Shown here: piece after piece, positions 47,543-59,042 of the stretch
How positions within the stretch are numbered: position 1 is the first letter of the stretch
How the letters are laid out: each line of letters starts with the position of its first letter
Source of the DNA: Nitrosomonas sp.
GTDB taxonomy: Bacteria; Pseudomonadota; Gammaproteobacteria; Burkholderiales; Nitrosomonadaceae
Direction of reading: 5' to 3'
Length of the DNA: 64,000 nucleotides
Assembly: GCA_019635215.1 (NCBI GenBank)
Contig: JAHBZZ010000004.1
Location: 116,065 to 180,064 of the forward strand
Made by a program: the position numbers and the translations under genes
Notes under the pieces: generated by a model
What the model was told of the DNA's origin: nothing
Databases searched by the model: none
The model's input: only the letters and a program-made list of their open reading frames with translations

Positions 47543-48032
47543 ATGGCAGATAATGACCTTATCCTTTATACCACCAAAGATGGCGAATCTCGGTTGGTAT
47601 TGCGCGAACTGGGTGATCAGGTTTGGCTGACTAAGCTTGAAATGGCCGAGCTGTACCAGACCAACAAGCAAAATGTCAGCAAGCATGTAAAAGGCGTATT
47701 GTCAGACGGGGAGCTGGTTGAAGAGGCAATTGTCAACTCTAAGTTGACAATTGCCGCCGATGGTAAAGAGTACCTGATCCAGTTGTACATCCTGCCCATG
47801 ATCACCGCAGTTGACTACCGGGCGCGTTCTACTCGAGGCATTGAACAACCCCTTACTGGATAACACAGGTCGTATTAGCCGTGCTCAGATGGAGCAAATT
47901 GCTCACTCCAGATATGAAGCGTTCAATCAGAACCGAAACTTTCAGGAAGCCATAGACGAAGACCGACGGGAATTGCAGGAATTAGAGAAGCTTCAGGAAT
48001 GGTTGCAGCAGCATAATAAGGATGGAAAATGA
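47543..48032 (+). pseudogene. rhuM: Disrupted RhuM-family gene with internal deletion and frameshift
   Basis: The N-terminal part (MADNDLILYTTKDGESRL... to VDYRARSTRG, 47543 to about 47838) is a typical RhuM start. A different frame then supplies the RhuM C-terminal end (LEALNNPLLDNTGRISRAQMEQIA...) up to the stop at 48032. The middle, normally some 150-200 residues, is missing. RhuM-type proteins often sit in restriction operons. The stop still overlaps the hsdR ATG, so translation of the tail could help hsdR expression. Confidence 0.8.
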
Positions 48033-51000
48033 ACAACTTCTACACCCCCAAATTCCAGGAAGAATACAGTGCCAAGCTACCGGCGCTGGCGCTATTGACC
48101 AACCTGGGTTGGGTTTTCCTGTCCCCTGAACAAGCACTGGCTGCACGTGGTGGTAAGGCCGATGATGTGGTACTGCGCCAATTTCTTCGCGCTGAACTGC
48201 AAAAGCGCACTTTCACCTTTGCTGGTAAGACTTACCCTCTTTCCGAAAAAGCTATCGATAACCTGATTGCCGAGGTGTGCAGTCCGGCGCTGAATGAGGG
48301 TTTACTGATGGCGAATGAGCGGCTGTATAACCATCTGTTATATGGTATTTCCGTTACCGAGTTTGTGGATGGCAAAAAAGCCAATCCCACCATCACCCTG
48401 ATTGACTGGCAAACCCCGGCCAATAACAGTTTTGTATTTACCGAAGAGTTCACTGTTATCCGCTCTGGCGGCGTTGAATCGCGGCGCCCGGATATTGTTT
48501 GTTTTGTAAATGGTATTCCGCTGGCCGTAATTGAGGCCAAGCGCCCGGACGGTAACGCCAGGAAAGGCCCGACCATCGATGAAGGCATTTCACAAAGCCT
48601 GCGTAATCAGCGCCATGATGAGATTCCGCTGCTGTTTGCCTACAGCCAGTTGCTGCTTTCCGTTAACGGTAACGAAGGTCGCTATGGCACCTGCGGTACG
48701 CCGGCCAAGTTTTGGGCAGCCTGGCGAGAGGAAGATATCTCCGATGCAGAGATGTACGCCATCAAGAACAAGAAGCTCAACGACGAACAACGAGCAAGCC
48801 TATTTGGCCATCGTCCTGCTAAAGATCTGGATTGGTATCAAAGCCTGATTGCCGCTGGCGAGCTGGCGGTAACGGGGCAGGATCAGCTGCTGGTCAGTCT
48901 GCTTAGTCCAACCCGACTACTGGAGATGATTCGTTTCTTTACGCTGTTCGATAAAAAAGCAGGCAGGATTGTGGCGCGTTATCAGCAGGTATTTGGCATT
49001 AAGCGGCTGATTGCGCGTATCAATACCCGCAGCCCATCGGGTGGGCGTGAAGGTGGCGTGATCTGGCATACCACGGGTTCGGGCAAATCGTTCACGATGG
49101 TGCTTTTGAGTAAGGTGCTGATCCTGCACGATAGCCTGAAACAGTGCCGCATTGTGGTGGTGACGGATCGGGTCGATCTGGAAACCCAGCTCAGCAGAAC
49201 CTTTGCCTCGGGCGGTGAATTGGCAGGCAGGAAAGACAAAGCGGCGGCAATGGCTACTTCGGGCAAGCGCTTGGCCGAGCAGATTGGCAAAGGCACCGAG
49301 CGGATTATCTTCTCGCTGATCCAGAAGTTTAATACCGCCACCAAACTGCCGGAATGCGTGAATAACAGCGCGGATATCATCGTGCTGATCGACGAGGGCC
49401 ACCGCAGCCAGGGCGGTGAAAACTATATCCGTATGAAGCAGGCGCTGCCGAATGCCGCCTTTGTGGCCTTTACCGGCACGCCGCTGCTGAAAGACGACAA
49501 GACCACCCATAAATTCGGCCCCATTGTTCACGCCTATACCATGCAGCGTGCGGTGGAAGACCAGGCAGTTACACCCTTGTTGTACGAAGAACGCATACCC
49601 GATCTGGATGTGAATGAACGCGCCATCGACAGCTGGTTTGAGCGCATCACCGAAGGTTTGTCCTCCGAGCAGAAAGCCGACCTGAAGCGTAAGTTCGCCA
49701 AGAAAGGGCAAGTCTACGGGGCTGATGATCGTATTCGCCTGATCGCGCTGGATATTGCCAACCACTTTGCAAAGAACATCGACGAAGGCCTGAAAGGCCA
49801 GTTAGCCTGCGACAGCAAAGCCTCTGCCATCAAGTACAAGAAATACCTGGATGAAGCAGGCCTGTTTGAATCTGCCGTAGTGATGAGCCCGCCCGATACC
49901 CGTGAAGGCAATACGGCAGTGGATGAAGCCGCGATACCGGAAGTGACCCAATGGTGGAAAGATAATGTCGGTTCGCAAGATGAGCAGGTTTATACCAAAC
50001 ACATCATCGACCACTTCGACAAAGACAACGCGCTGAAGATGCTGATCGTGGTGGACAAGCTGCTGACCGGCTTTGATGAGCCCAAGAATACGGTACTCTA
50101 CATCGATAAGTCGCTGAAAGAACACAATCTGATTCAGGCGATTGCACGGGTAAATCGCCTGCACCCGAAAAAGAAGTTCGGTTTGCTCATTGATTACCGT
50201 GGCATTCTGGCTGAGCTGGATACCACCATTCAGAAGTATCAGGACCTGGCCTCACGCACTCAGGGCGGTTACGATATCAATGATATTGCCGGCCTCTACA
50301 GCCCGATGAGCACCGAGTACAAACGCCTGCCACAGCTCTACAAGCAGCTGTGGGCGATTTTCGATGGCACGAAGAACAAGAACGACATCGAGCAATTGCG
50401 CCAGGTACTGGTTCCCAAGATAGAAGAAAAAGGTGGTGAGCTGGTCGATGTACACTTCAAAGTGCGCGAAGATTTCTACGAAGTCTTAACTGCCTTTGCT
50501 GGTTGTCTGAAGATTGCGCTGCAATCAGCTACCTTTTTTGAAGACAAGAGCTTTAGCGATGAAGATCGCCGCCACTACAAAGAAACGATGAAACAGTTCT
50601 CCAGCTTGCGCCAGCTGGCTCAGCAGGATGCCGGTGAGAAGATCAACTACGACGAATACGCCGATCAGGTGAAAAAACTGCTGAATAAGCATGTGGTCGG
50701 TGTTGAAGTAAGAGAACCCGGTGGCGTATATGAAGTCGGCAGGATGGGCCAGAAGCAGCAGCCGGAAGATTGGAGCGAGGAAAAGACACGAAACGAAACC
50801 GACATCATCAAAACCCGCGTAACCCGCATGATTGAGCAGGAACTTCGAGACGATCCTTACGCGCAGGAGGCTTTTTCTAAACTGTTGCGCCAGGCCATTG
50901 AGGAAGCTGAAAAGCTGTTCGATCATCCATTAAAGCAGTACATGCTGTTCCGTGAATTTGAAGAACAGGTGCAGGATCGCCGCTTGAACGACATTCCCGA

Positions 51001-51325
51001 TGCCTTCGCTGGTAATCGCCATGCTCAGGCGTACTTTGGTGTGTTCAAAAAGATATTGCCGGAAGCATTGGCGGTGCAGGATCAACAGGTGCAGGACAAA
51101 TGGGTAAAACTGGCTTTCGAGATTGATCAGACTGTTGAAACTTCGGTCGCTGAAAACTCCATCAACCCACAGAATATTGAAGCGGACATCCGCAAGAAGC
51201 TACTCCCTCGTATGTTTAAGGAATGTAAAGTCATTGGCGGCGGGATGGATCAAGCCAGGAAAATCGTGGAGATGATTGTGCAGATCACGCGCGTTGGTTT
51301 AAACAGCGGATTGAGTGGGGTGTAA
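48029..51325 (+). CDS. hsdR: Type I restriction enzyme subunit R
   Basis: ATP-driven translocase and nuclease of the complex. The 1098 residues contain the N-terminal PD-(D/E)xK nuclease (RRPDIVCFVNGIPLAVIEAKRPDG, about 150-175), Walker A HTTGSGKSFTMV (about 346), the VLIDEGHRSQ box (about 453), AFTGTPLL, LIVVDKLLTGFDEP and QAIARVNR. All key motifs are intact, so the system should be active if expressed. Confidence 0.96.
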   Translation: MNNFYTPKFQEEYSAKLPALALLTNLGWVFLSPEQALAARGGKADDVVLRQFLRAELQKRTFTFAGKTYPLSEKAIDNLIAEVCSPALNEGLLMANERLYNHLLYGISVTEFVDGKKANPTITLIDWQTPANNSFVFTEEFTVIRSGGVESRRPDIVCFVNGIPLAVIEAKRPDGNARKGPTIDEGISQSLRNQRHDEIPLLFAYSQLLLSVNGNEGRYGTCGTPAKFWAAWREEDISDAEMYAIKNKKLNDEQRASLFGHRPAKDLDWYQSLIAAGELAVTGQDQLLVSLLSPTRLLEMIRFFTLFDKKAGRIVARYQQVFGIKRLIARINTRSPSGGREGGVIWHTTGSGKSFTMVLLSKVLILHDSLKQCRIVVVTDRVDLETQLSRTFASGGELAGRKDKAAAMATSGKRLAEQIGKGTERIIFSLIQKFNTATKLPECVNNSADIIVLIDEGHRSQGGENYIRMKQALPNAAFVAFTGTPLLKDDKTTHKFGPIVHAYTMQRAVEDQAVTPLLYEERIPDLDVNERAIDSWFERITEGLSSEQKADLKRKFAKKGQVYGADDRIRLIALDIANHFAKNIDEGLKGQLACDSKASAIKYKKYLDEAGLFESAVVMSPPDTREGNTAVDEAAIPEVTQWWKDNVGSQDEQVYTKHIIDHFDKDNALKMLIVVDKLLTGFDEPKNTVLYIDKSLKEHNLIQAIARVNRLHPKKKFGLLIDYRGILAELDTTIQKYQDLASRTQGGYDINDIAGLYSPMSTEYKRLPQLYKQLWAIFDGTKNKNDIEQLRQVLVPKIEEKGGELVDVHFKVREDFYEVLTAFAGCLKIALQSATFFEDKSFSDEDRRHYKETMKQFSSLRQLAQQDAGEKINYDEYADQVKKLLNKHVVGVEVREPGGVYEVGRMGQKQQPEDWSEEKTRNETDIIKTRVTRMIEQELRDDPYAQEAFSKLLRQAIEEAEKLFDHPLKQYMLFREFEEQVQDRRLNDIPDAFAGNRHAQAYFGVFKKILPEALAVQDQQVQDKWVKLAFEIDQTVETSVAENSINPQNIEADIRKKLLPRMFKECKVIGGGMDQARKIVEMIVQITRVGLNSGLSGV

Positions 51326-51330
51326 ACGGA

Positions 51331-52092
51331 ATGAACGTGCCTATCGGAACTTCGGGCAGAGCCATCGGCCAACCCCTGAGTTTTCGCTACGGCGATGAGC
51401 AGATAGCCTTTGAGCGCGTGCAGCGCTCACTGGCCACAGGCAAAGTGCTGATCAAGGTGCACCCGGATTGTCGTGTGGTGGTATCGGCGCCTGAAGGTGC
51501 GAGTAACGATGAGGTGTTATCAGCCGTAAAGAAACGCGGGCGCTGGATCCATAAACAGCTGCGAGACTTCCGCAAACAACTGGAATGCACCACACCGCGC
51601 CAGTACATCAGCGGTGAAACCCACTACTATCTGGGCAAACAATACCTGCTTAAAGTGATTGAAGCGCCCGACCAGGTTCAGTGTGTCAAATTATTGCGCG
51701 GCAAACTGGAAATCACGGCAAGAAGCAAAAGCACGGAAAAAATCCGTAGACTTCTGACGGGTTGGTACAAGTCCCGCGCCGAAGAGACTTTTGCTAAATG
51801 CCTTAATGCCATGCTTGAGCAGGCATTGTGGGTAACGGAGCGCCCGCCGCTACGTATACTGATCATGCAAACCCAATGGGGCAGCTGCTCGCCCAATGGC
51901 CGGATTACCTTGAGTCCGCATCTGGTCAAAGCGCCACGGGAATGTATCGATTACGTCATCCTGCATGAGCTTTGTCACATCGCTGAGCACAACCACAGCG
52001 AACGGTTCTACCGGCTGATGAACCAAGCCATGCCACACTGGGAGGCCATCAAGGCCAGGCTGGATGCAATGGCACTCCGTCTGATCGATTGA
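51331..52092 (+). CDS. YgjP-like zinc metallopeptidase (M48/DUF45 family)
   Basis: 253 residues with the zinc site HELCHIAEHNHSERFYRLM (HExxH plus downstream His, about 210-222), preceded by the conserved MQTQWGSCSPNGRITLSPHLV. This DUF45 family is a frequent last gene of type I restriction operons; its target is unknown. Five bases after the hsdR stop. Confidence 0.9.
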   Translation: MNVPIGTSGRAIGQPLSFRYGDEQIAFERVQRSLATGKVLIKVHPDCRVVVSAPEGASNDEVLSAVKKRGRWIHKQLRDFRKQLECTTPRQYISGETHYYLGKQYLLKVIEAPDQVQCVKLLRGKLEITARSKSTEKIRRLLTGWYKSRAEETFAKCLNAMLEQALWVTERPPLRILIMQTQWGSCSPNGRITLSPHLVKAPRECIDYVILHELCHIAEHNHSERFYRLMNQAMPHWEAIKARLDAMALRLID

Positions 52093-52142
52093 AGGCAATA
52101 ATTCGTACTACAGGATGATCAGCAGACATTACATCTCCAGAA

Positions 52143-53645
52143 TCACTTATAAATCCAGCTATTCAGTAACAGACGCGCATTAACCGCGATTTCCGATGCC
52201 GTCATGCCTACCGGGCCATGATTGCGCTTCAGCAGTTCATCGGCCGCAGCACCGTGCAGATAAACAGCTAACAGCATTGCATCGTCCGGTTTAAGGCCTT
52301 GTGCGATGAAAGCGCCGATCATGCCTGCGAGTACATCGCCCGTTCCTGCGCTGCTCAGTCCCGGATTGCCACTGGTGTTGATGAAACATTTTCCGCCGGG
52401 TAATGCACAGATGCTGCCGGCACCTTTCAGTAGAACGAAGCAGTTCAGATGCTCGGCAATTTTCGTTGCGGCTTCGATTCGATTGCGCTGCACCGCGGAT
52501 ACATCGATGTCGAGAAGCCGTGCGGCTTCGGCCGGATGTGGCGTCAACACGGCAGGTGTGATACGCAGTTTCAGCTGCCGGGCGAGTTCGCTGTGAAAAG
52601 CGATATGATTCAGCGCATCAGCATCCAGTACCAGCGGTAAACTGCTATTCAGCGCATGCTGCATCCAGGTATAAGTGGTTTCGTTAATGTCCATGCCGGG
52701 TCCGATCACCAGGCAGTTGATGGTATTGAGCTCGAATAATTCCGCCGGTGAACGCAGCATCAATTCGGGGTGGAGGGTGTCCGCAGCCGGCGCGGATTGC
52801 GCAAGCATACCCAGATAGACACGGCCTGCACCCAGATAAAGCGCCGCGCGGCCAGCCAGAAGCGCCGCACCGATCATGCCGTTATTGCCGCCCAGGATAC
52901 CGACACTGCCGAAATGCCCTTTGTGGCTGTTGGCCGGTCTGGGGGACGGTAATAGCAGTTGGGCCAGCTTCCGGTTGATGGCCCAAATATGCGGTGGAAC
53001 GATTGCCGTTGCATCCAGATCGAGATCGCAGACGGTGCATTCGCCGCAATATTGCGGGCCGTATTGTGTCAATAAACCGGGTTTTAGTCCTATGAACGTC
53101 ACCGTAACCGTAGCCGTAACCGCCTGCCCGCAAACATTGCCATCGTCGCTTGTCAGACCGGAAGGCATATCCAGCGCAAGGACCGGGCACGATATGGCAT
53201 TAATCCGGTCGATCCAATCCAGGTACTGGCCGGTGAGCGGCCGTTCCGGCTGCAGACCGATACCGAATAAACCGTCGATGATCAGATCCCAGTGTTGGCA
53301 GGGCGGAAAATCGGATTGAATTTCACCCTGATTATCCAGCCAGGCTTGCCGGGCTTTCCGGGCATCCTGCGGCAGGGAATCGGGATCCGCGCAAAAGACG
53401 ACGGTTACGGTATGCCCCCAGTTTTTGAGATGGCGGGCGGCAACAAAGGCGTCGCCGCCGTTATTGCCGGGTCCGGCAAGGACAAGTACCTTTCTGGTGC
53501 TCGTCATATCGAACTGTTTTGTGGCGGTTTCAGCAGCGGCCCGGCCCGCTTTTTCCATCAAATCGGGCGGATCGGATAACGCCAGAGCGGCTTGTTCAAT
53601 GGCGCGGATTTCAGTTGTCAGGTAAACCGGGTCAATAGTATTCAT
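52143..53645 (-). CDS. nnrDE: Bifunctional NAD(P)H-hydrate epimerase / ADP-dependent dehydratase
   Basis: Repairs damaged (hydrated) NADH and NADPH. The 500 residues comprise an N-terminal YjeF_N epimerase (VLAGPGNNGGDAFVAARHLKNWG; DGLFGIGL, about 1-215) and a C-terminal YjeF_C kinase-like dehydratase (GSVGILGGNNGMIGAALLAG; VLTPHPAEAARLL; NTSGNPGLSSAGTGDVLAGMIGA). A single-gene unit convergent with the restriction operon. Confidence 0.95.
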   Translation of the reverse strand: MNTIDPVYLTTEIRAIEQAALALSDPPDLMEKAGRAAAETATKQFDMTSTRKVLVLAGPGNNGGDAFVAARHLKNWGHTVTVVFCADPDSLPQDARKARQAWLDNQGEIQSDFPPCQHWDLIIDGLFGIGLQPERPLTGQYLDWIDRINAISCPVLALDMPSGLTSDDGNVCGQAVTATVTVTFIGLKPGLLTQYGPQYCGECTVCDLDLDATAIVPPHIWAINRKLAQLLLPSPRPANSHKGHFGSVGILGGNNGMIGAALLAGRAALYLGAGRVYLGMLAQSAPAADTLHPELMLRSPAELFELNTINCLVIGPGMDINETTYTWMQHALNSSLPLVLDADALNHIAFHSELARQLKLRITPAVLTPHPAEAARLLDIDVSAVQRNRIEAATKIAEHLNCFVLLKGAGSICALPGGKCFINTSGNPGLSSAGTGDVLAGMIGAFIAQGLKPDDAMLLAVYLHGAAADELLKRNHGPVGMTASEIAVNARLLLNSWIYK

Positions 53646-53703
53646 TTCATATACCCTGCATCGTGTAAAATGGCGTTTTTAAACATGATACTCTAGTTTG
53701 CCA

Positions 53704-56700
53704 ATGCTTCGATATTGTGGCGGTAATGCACTTTCCGATTTCCGGCTGGAAAAACTCATGCGCGAATTGAATGCACGCGCAATACAAGTCTCACATGTTT
53801 ATTCGGAATATTGGTATTTTTGCGCAGTCAGCCAGGCATTGACACCTGATGAAACGGCATTACTTGAAAAACTATTGAACCGGTGTCAGCCGCGGCAAAC
53901 GGATAACAGCGATGCATTCTATCTCGTTACGCCGCGTCCCGGAACAATTTCACCGTGGTCCAGCAAAGCCACCGATATTGCGCGTCATTGCGGGTTACGA
54001 GCTATTGAACGCATCGAACGCGGCATTGCCTATTCTATCCGTATCGATCCGGTGATTTCCCCCGGGCAGCAGCAATCGCTGCACATGCTGTTACATGACC
54101 GCATGACCGAAACCGTGCTGCGGTCTTTTGAAGAAGCCGGACAGTTGTTCCAGCATTTTGCACCGCAGCCGTTGGGAATTGTTGATACTACATCAGCAGG
54201 CGTGCAGGCATTGGAAAAAACCAATATTGAGATGGGGCTGGCGCTGTCGTCCGATGAGATCGACTATCTGGCGCGTCATTATCAGGAAGCCGACCGCAAT
54301 CCGACGGATGTTGAGCTGATGATGTTCGCGCAGGCCAACTCAGAGCATTGCCGCCATAAAATATTCAACGCCGACTGGATCATCGATGGCCAGCCGATGG
54401 AACAATCGCTGTTTGCCATGATTCGCAATACGCACAAGCAAAACCCGCAAGGCACGCTGGTCGCCTATGCGGACAATGCGAGTATCATTGAAGGCGCAAA
54501 AATAGCGCGTTTTTATCCGGATCAGACTAACCGCTATACCTATGCGCATGAGCAAACCCATGTGCTCATGAAAGTCGAGACGCATAATCATCCGACCGCA
54601 ATTTCCCCATTTCCAGGCGCGGCAACCGGTGTCGGCGGGGAAATCCGCGATGAAGGCGCTACCGGGCGGGGTGCCAGACCCAAAGCCGGGTTGGCGGGAT
54701 TTTCAGTCTCCAATTTGAACATTCCCGGTTTCATACAGCCGTGGGAATATACCGATCCGGATCAAAAAACCGTTTATGGTAAACCGGGACGCATCGCGTC
54801 GGCGTTGCAGATCATGCTGGAGGGGCCTATTGGCGGCGCCGCGTTCAATAACGAATTCGGCCGCCCGAATCTGACCGGTTATTTCCGCACTTATGAAGAA
54901 ACAGTGGCCGGAGAAATGCGCGGCTATCACAAACCTATCATGCTTGCGGGCGGTATCGGGCAGATTTCTGCAAAACATATCACCAAGGAAAAATTTCCAG
55001 CCGGCACATTGCTGATTCAGCTGGGCGGCCCGGGCATGCTGATCGGCCTGGGCGGCGGCGCGGCGTCCAGTATGGATACCGGCACTAATCTGGAAGCGCT
55101 CGATTTCGATTCGGTGCAACGCGGTAATCCTGAAATGCAGCGCCGCGCGCAGGAAGTCATTGACCGCTGCTGGCAAATGGAGCGCGCTGGAAAGCACAAT
55201 CCCATCCTGTTCATTCATGATGTCGGTGCAGGAGGGTTGTCGAATGCCTTTCCCGAACTGGTTCATGATTCCGGCCGCGGCGGACGGTTCAATTTGCGTG
55301 CCGTGCCATCCGAAGAATCGGGCATGTCACCGATGCAGATCTGGAGCAATGAAGCGCAGGAGCGGTACGTACTCGCTATCCACCCGGAAGCATTGGAAGT
55401 TTTCCGGCAGATTTGCGAACGCGAACGTTGTCCGTTTGCCGTCGTTGGCGAAGCGACGCAGGAAGCGCAACTGGTTGTAGTCGATGAGAAAAACGTATCG
55501 GCTACGCCGCCGGTTGATATGCCGCTGTCGGTGCTGCTCGGCAAGCCACCCAGAATGACGCGCCAGGTGGCGCATCGCAGTTCATCGTTGCCGGCGCTGA
55601 AGACGCATGGACTCGACCTGACGGAATCAGCATACCGTGTTTTACGGCTGCCTGCCGTGGCCAACAAGACATTTCTGATCAGTATCGGCGACCGCAGCGT
55701 GGGCGGCATGACCGCGCGTGACCAGATGGTCGGTCCCTGGCAGGTGCCGGTTGCTGATGTGGCGGTCACCATGATGGGCTATCAGACTTATTTTGGTGAG
55801 GCGTTTGCCATCGGCGAACGCACGCCTCTGGCGCTGATCAGTCCGGCGGCCGCTGCGCGCATGGCGGTCGGTGAGGCGATTACCAATATCGCCGCCGCAT
55901 CCCTAGAACAACTCAGCGACATCAAGCTTTCCGCCAACTGGATGGCGGCCGCGGGGCATCCCGGGGAAGATGCGGGTCTCTATGATGCGGTGTATGCGGT
56001 CGGTATGGCGTTATGTCCGCAACTGGGCATCAGTATTCCTGTGGGCAAGGATTCGATGTCGATGAAAACCGCCTGGCAGGAGACAAACGCCGAAACCGGT
56101 GAATCTGCTAAAAAGGAGGTTACCGCACCGCTTTCGCTGATTATTTCGTCTTTTGCCCGGGTCAGCGACGTGCGCCGCACCTTGACACCGCAGCTGCGCA
56201 CGGATTGTGGCGACACGGAACTGATTCTGATCGATCTGGGGCAAGGGAAAAACCGCCTGGGCGGGTCAGCGCTGGCGCAGGTTTACAAGCAGACCGGTAA
56301 TGAGGCACCGGATGTTGATGTTGCAGGCGGCGCAGAAAAGCTCAGGGCTTTTTTTACCGCCATTCAGCAGTTAAACAAGGCCGATGCGCTACTCGCCTAC
56401 CATGACCGTTCCGATGGCGGTTTGTTTGTCACTTTATGCGAAATGGCTTTCGCCGGCCATACCGGCATTACCGTCAATCTCGATCAGCTTTGTTTTGATG
56501 CGCAGTCGAACGATATCGATGGCGCCGAACTGCAATTCGAGCTAGGCGGCCGTGCGCTGGAACGCCTGTTTGCGGTACTGTTCAATGAAGAATTGGGTGC
56601 GGTGATTCAAATCCAGCGCAAGAAACGTACGATGGTGATGAGCGTATTATCGGAAGTCGGGTTACAGAATACGAGTTTCGTTATCGGGCATCCCAATACC

Positions 56701-57738
56701 GAGGACGAGCTGCGCCTGCTGCGCAATAACAAGCCTGTTTTGGCGGAAAAACGTGTCGATCTGCAACGCGCCTGGTCGGAAACCTCGTATCACATGCAGA
56801 AACTGCGCGACAATCCGGTTTGCGCCGAACAGGAATTTGACCGTATTCTGGATGAAGATGATCCGGGGTTGCACGTTGCGTTGAGTTTTGATCCGGAAGA
56901 AAATAACGTCGCACCGATGATTCGGAACAGCATACGCACCGGCGCCAGGCCCAGTGTCGCCATTCTGCGCGAGCAAGGTGTCAATGGTCATGTTGAAATG
57001 GCTGCCGCATTCGATCGTGCCGGATTTGCCGCAATCGATGTGCATATGAGCGATATTATCGCCGGCCATGTTGCGCTGAAAGATTTTAAAGGCATTGCGG
57101 CTTGCGGCGGTTTTTCGTATGGCGATGTACTCGGCGCCGGCGAGGGGTGGGCAAAGTCGATTCTGTTTAACCCACGTGCCCGCGAAGCTTTTGAGGCTTT
57201 TTTCCAGCGCTCGGATACATTCGCGCTCGGTGTCTGCAATGGCTGCCAGATGATGAGTAACTTGCATGAAATCATACCGGGCACCGGACACTGGCCGCGA
57301 TTTGTGCGTAATCATTCGGAACAATTTGAAGCGCGCTTTGTCATGGTAGAGGTGCAGCGCAGTCCATCGATATTGTTCGATGGTATGACGGGAAGCCGGA
57401 TGCCGGTCACTGTGGCGCATGGCGAGGGGCGTGCGGATTTTGGTGATCGCCGTGCTGAAGACAGCGAAATGCTGGTGACCGTGCGCTATACCGATAACCA
57501 CGGACAGATTACCGAGACCTACCCGGCCAATCCCAACGGATCGCCACAGGGAATTACCGGCATGACGACGCCGGATGGACGGTTTAACATCCTCATGCCG
57601 CATCCGGAGCGCGTTTTCCGTGTGGCGCAGCATTCATGGTACCCCGCTGCATCGGGTGATTCGGCGCGGCGCATGCAGATACATGAAGACGCGCCGTGGA
57701 TACGCCTGTTCAGAAATGCCCGCAAATGGGTTGGATAA
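53704..57738 (+). CDS. purL: Phosphoribosylformylglycinamidine synthase (single-chain)
   Basis: Fourth step of purine synthesis. The 1344-residue protein is the large proteobacterial form with an N-terminal domain, two ATP-binding repeats ([83 protein letters not shown]), and a C-terminal glutaminase domain with catalytic Cys in [11 protein letters not shown] and His in [12 protein letters not shown] 53704 is chosen over a TTG two codons earlier. Confidence 0.97.
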   Translation: MLRYCGGNALSDFRLEKLMRELNARAIQVSHVYSEYWYFCAVSQALTPDETALLEKLLNRCQPRQTDNSDAFYLVTPRPGTISPWSSKATDIARHCGLRAIERIERGIAYSIRIDPVISPGQQQSLHMLLHDRMTETVLRSFEEAGQLFQHFAPQPLGIVDTTSAGVQALEKTNIEMGLALSSDEIDYLARHYQEADRNPTDVELMMFAQANSEHCRHKIFNADWIIDGQPMEQSLFAMIRNTHKQNPQGTLVAYADNASIIEGAKIARFYPDQTNRYTYAHEQTHVLMKVETHNHPTAISPFPGAATGVGGEIRDEGATGRGARPKAGLAGFSVSNLNIPGFIQPWEYTDPDQKTVYGKPGRIASALQIMLEGPIGGAAFNNEFGRPNLTGYFRTYEETVAGEMRGYHKPIMLAGGIGQISAKHITKEKFPAGTLLIQLGGPGMLIGLGGGAASSMDTGTNLEALDFDSVQRGNPEMQRRAQEVIDRCWQMERAGKHNPILFIHDVGAGGLSNAFPELVHDSGRGGRFNLRAVPSEESGMSPMQIWSNEAQERYVLAIHPEALEVFRQICERERCPFAVVGEATQEAQLVVVDEKNVSATPPVDMPLSVLLGKPPRMTRQVAHRSSSLPALKTHGLDLTESAYRVLRLPAVANKTFLISIGDRSVGGMTARDQMVGPWQVPVADVAVTMMGYQTYFGEAFAIGERTPLALISPAAAARMAVGEAITNIAAASLEQLSDIKLSANWMAAAGHPGEDAGLYDAVYAVGMALCPQLGISIPVGKDSMSMKTAWQETNAETGESAKKEVTAPLSLIISSFARVSDVRRTLTPQLRTDCGDTELILIDLGQGKNRLGGSALAQVYKQTGNEAPDVDVAGGAEKLRAFFTAIQQLNKADALLAYHDRSDGGLFVTLCEMAFAGHTGITVNLDQLCFDAQSNDIDGAELQFELGGRALERLFAVLFNEELGAVIQIQRKKRTMVMSVLSEVGLQNTSFVIGHPNTEDELRLLRNNKPVLAEKRVDLQRAWSETSYHMQKLRDNPVCAEQEFDRILDEDDPGLHVALSFDPEENNVAPMIRNSIRTGARPSVAILREQGVNGHVEMAAAFDRAGFAAIDVHMSDIIAGHVALKDFKGIAACGGFSYGDVLGAGEGWAKSILFNPRAREAFEAFFQRSDTFALGVCNGCQMMSNLHEIIPGTGHWPRFVRNHSEQFEARFVMVEVQRSPSILFDGMTGSRMPVTVAHGEGRADFGDRRAEDSEMLVTVRYTDNHGQITETYPANPNGSPQGITGMTTPDGRFNILMPHPERVFRVAQHSWYPAASGDSARRMQIHEDAPWIRLFRNARKWVG

Positions 57739-57757
57739 TTATTCAGATAGAAAAATT

Positions 57758-59014
57758 ATGGAAAAAATTACAGATTTTGCGCGAATGAGGTTTGCCGTAC
57801 CGGTGACATCTGCCATGCTGTTTGCGCTGAGCATGTTCAGCATATCCCTGGAAGCACGGACTGACCCGGATTTAAAGCCCAGCCACAAACCGGTACAAAC
57901 AAACTGTGTGCCGTTGGGAAAATGGATGATTCCCGGTTCGGGGCAGACGGATTATGCAAATATTGTCGGCCGTGCAGTGAAGCATTCGGTGGTATTGCTG
58001 GGCGAAACGCATGTCAATGCGGACCATCACCGCTGGCAGTTGCAGATGCTTGTTGCGATGCATGCCGTGCGCCCGGATATGGTGATTGGTTTTGAAATGT
58101 TTCCGCGCCGCGTGCAAGCCGTCCTTGACCGCTGGGTCGCGGGCGAACTCGATGAGAAGGCGTTTCTGGCCGCGTCCGAATGGAACAGCGTCTGGAATAC
58201 CGATCCGCAGCTTTATCTGCCGTTGTTTCATTTTGCGCGTATGAACCAAATTCCCATGGTTGCTTTGAATATCGAACAGAAGCTGCGGCGTCAGGTCGCC
58301 GAGAAAGGCTTTTATGGTGTGCCCGTGGAGGAGCGTGAAGGGCTGACGCGCCCGGCGCCGCCGAGTCAGGCTTATCTGGATTTTCTGCTGCCGATTTACA
58401 AACAGCATGACCGCAAAGATAAGAAAGATGGTGAAATCGATTTTGATGATCCCGATTTCAGGCGCTTTTATGCCGGCCAGCAGCTCTGGGACCGTGCCAT
58501 GGCGCAGATGCTGCAAACGGCGCTGAACAATACGGAAAAAAGAAACAAACCGCTGGTTGTGGGAATCATGGGATCAGGCCACATCGTGCATGGTTTTGGT
58601 GTGCCGCATCAGTTGAACGATCTGGGTGTAAAGGATGTCATGTCATTATTGCCGTGGGACACCAACAAGTCGTGCAAACGGCTGGTGGCGGGTGTTGCCG
58701 ATGCTGTTTTCGGCGTATTGCCGGAACATCCTGATCCGTTCGCCGAGCCGAAATACCAGCGTCTGGGTATCCGTTTCGAAATGGCGCGCGGTGGTGCGTT
58801 GGTGCTGCAGGTGGAAAAAGGCAGCATTGCCGAGGCATCCGGCCTGAAAGACGCCGATGTGATACTGGAGATGGCCGGGATTAAGCTTGCCATGACTGAA
58901 GACATCATCACTATCGTTAAACGCCATGCGCCGGGCACCTGGCTTCCACTCAAAGTGAAACGCGATGATCAGGAAATGGAAATCATCGCTAAATTTCCAC
59001 CGCTTATCAGCTAG
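57758..59014 (+). CDS. ChaN-family haem-binding-type protein with C-terminal PDZ domain
   Basis: 418 residues: signal-like hydrophobic N terminus (to about 35), then the ChaN/DUF399 domain (VVLLGETHVNADHHRWQLQML, GFEMFPRRVQAVLDRW, IMGSGHIVHGFGVPHQL). A PDZ domain (about 325-410: LVLQVEKGSIAEASGLKDADVILEMAGIKL) closes the protein. ChaN of Campylobacter binds haem, but the substrate here is unknown. The frame is open upstream inside purL; ATG 57758, 20 bases after purL, is the plausible start. It is followed closely by a peptidase gene. Confidence 0.82.
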   Translation: MEKITDFARMRFAVPVTSAMLFALSMFSISLEARTDPDLKPSHKPVQTNCVPLGKWMIPGSGQTDYANIVGRAVKHSVVLLGETHVNADHHRWQLQMLVAMHAVRPDMVIGFEMFPRRVQAVLDRWVAGELDEKAFLAASEWNSVWNTDPQLYLPLFHFARMNQIPMVALNIEQKLRRQVAEKGFYGVPVEEREGLTRPAPPSQAYLDFLLPIYKQHDRKDKKDGEIDFDDPDFRRFYAGQQLWDRAMAQMLQTALNNTEKRNKPLVVGIMGSGHIVHGFGVPHQLNDLGVKDVMSLLPWDTNKSCKRLVAGVADAVFGVLPEHPDPFAEPKYQRLGIRFEMARGGALVLQVEKGSIAEASGLKDADVILEMAGIKLAMTEDIITIVKRHAPGTWLPLKVKRDDQEMEIIAKFPPLIS

Positions 59015-59042
59015 CCGATTGATTCATTTCTACTGAATAACG

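Noticed and set aside
56662-57633. 323-codon minus-strand frame antisense to purL
   Set aside because: Shadow of the conserved PurL glutaminase region.
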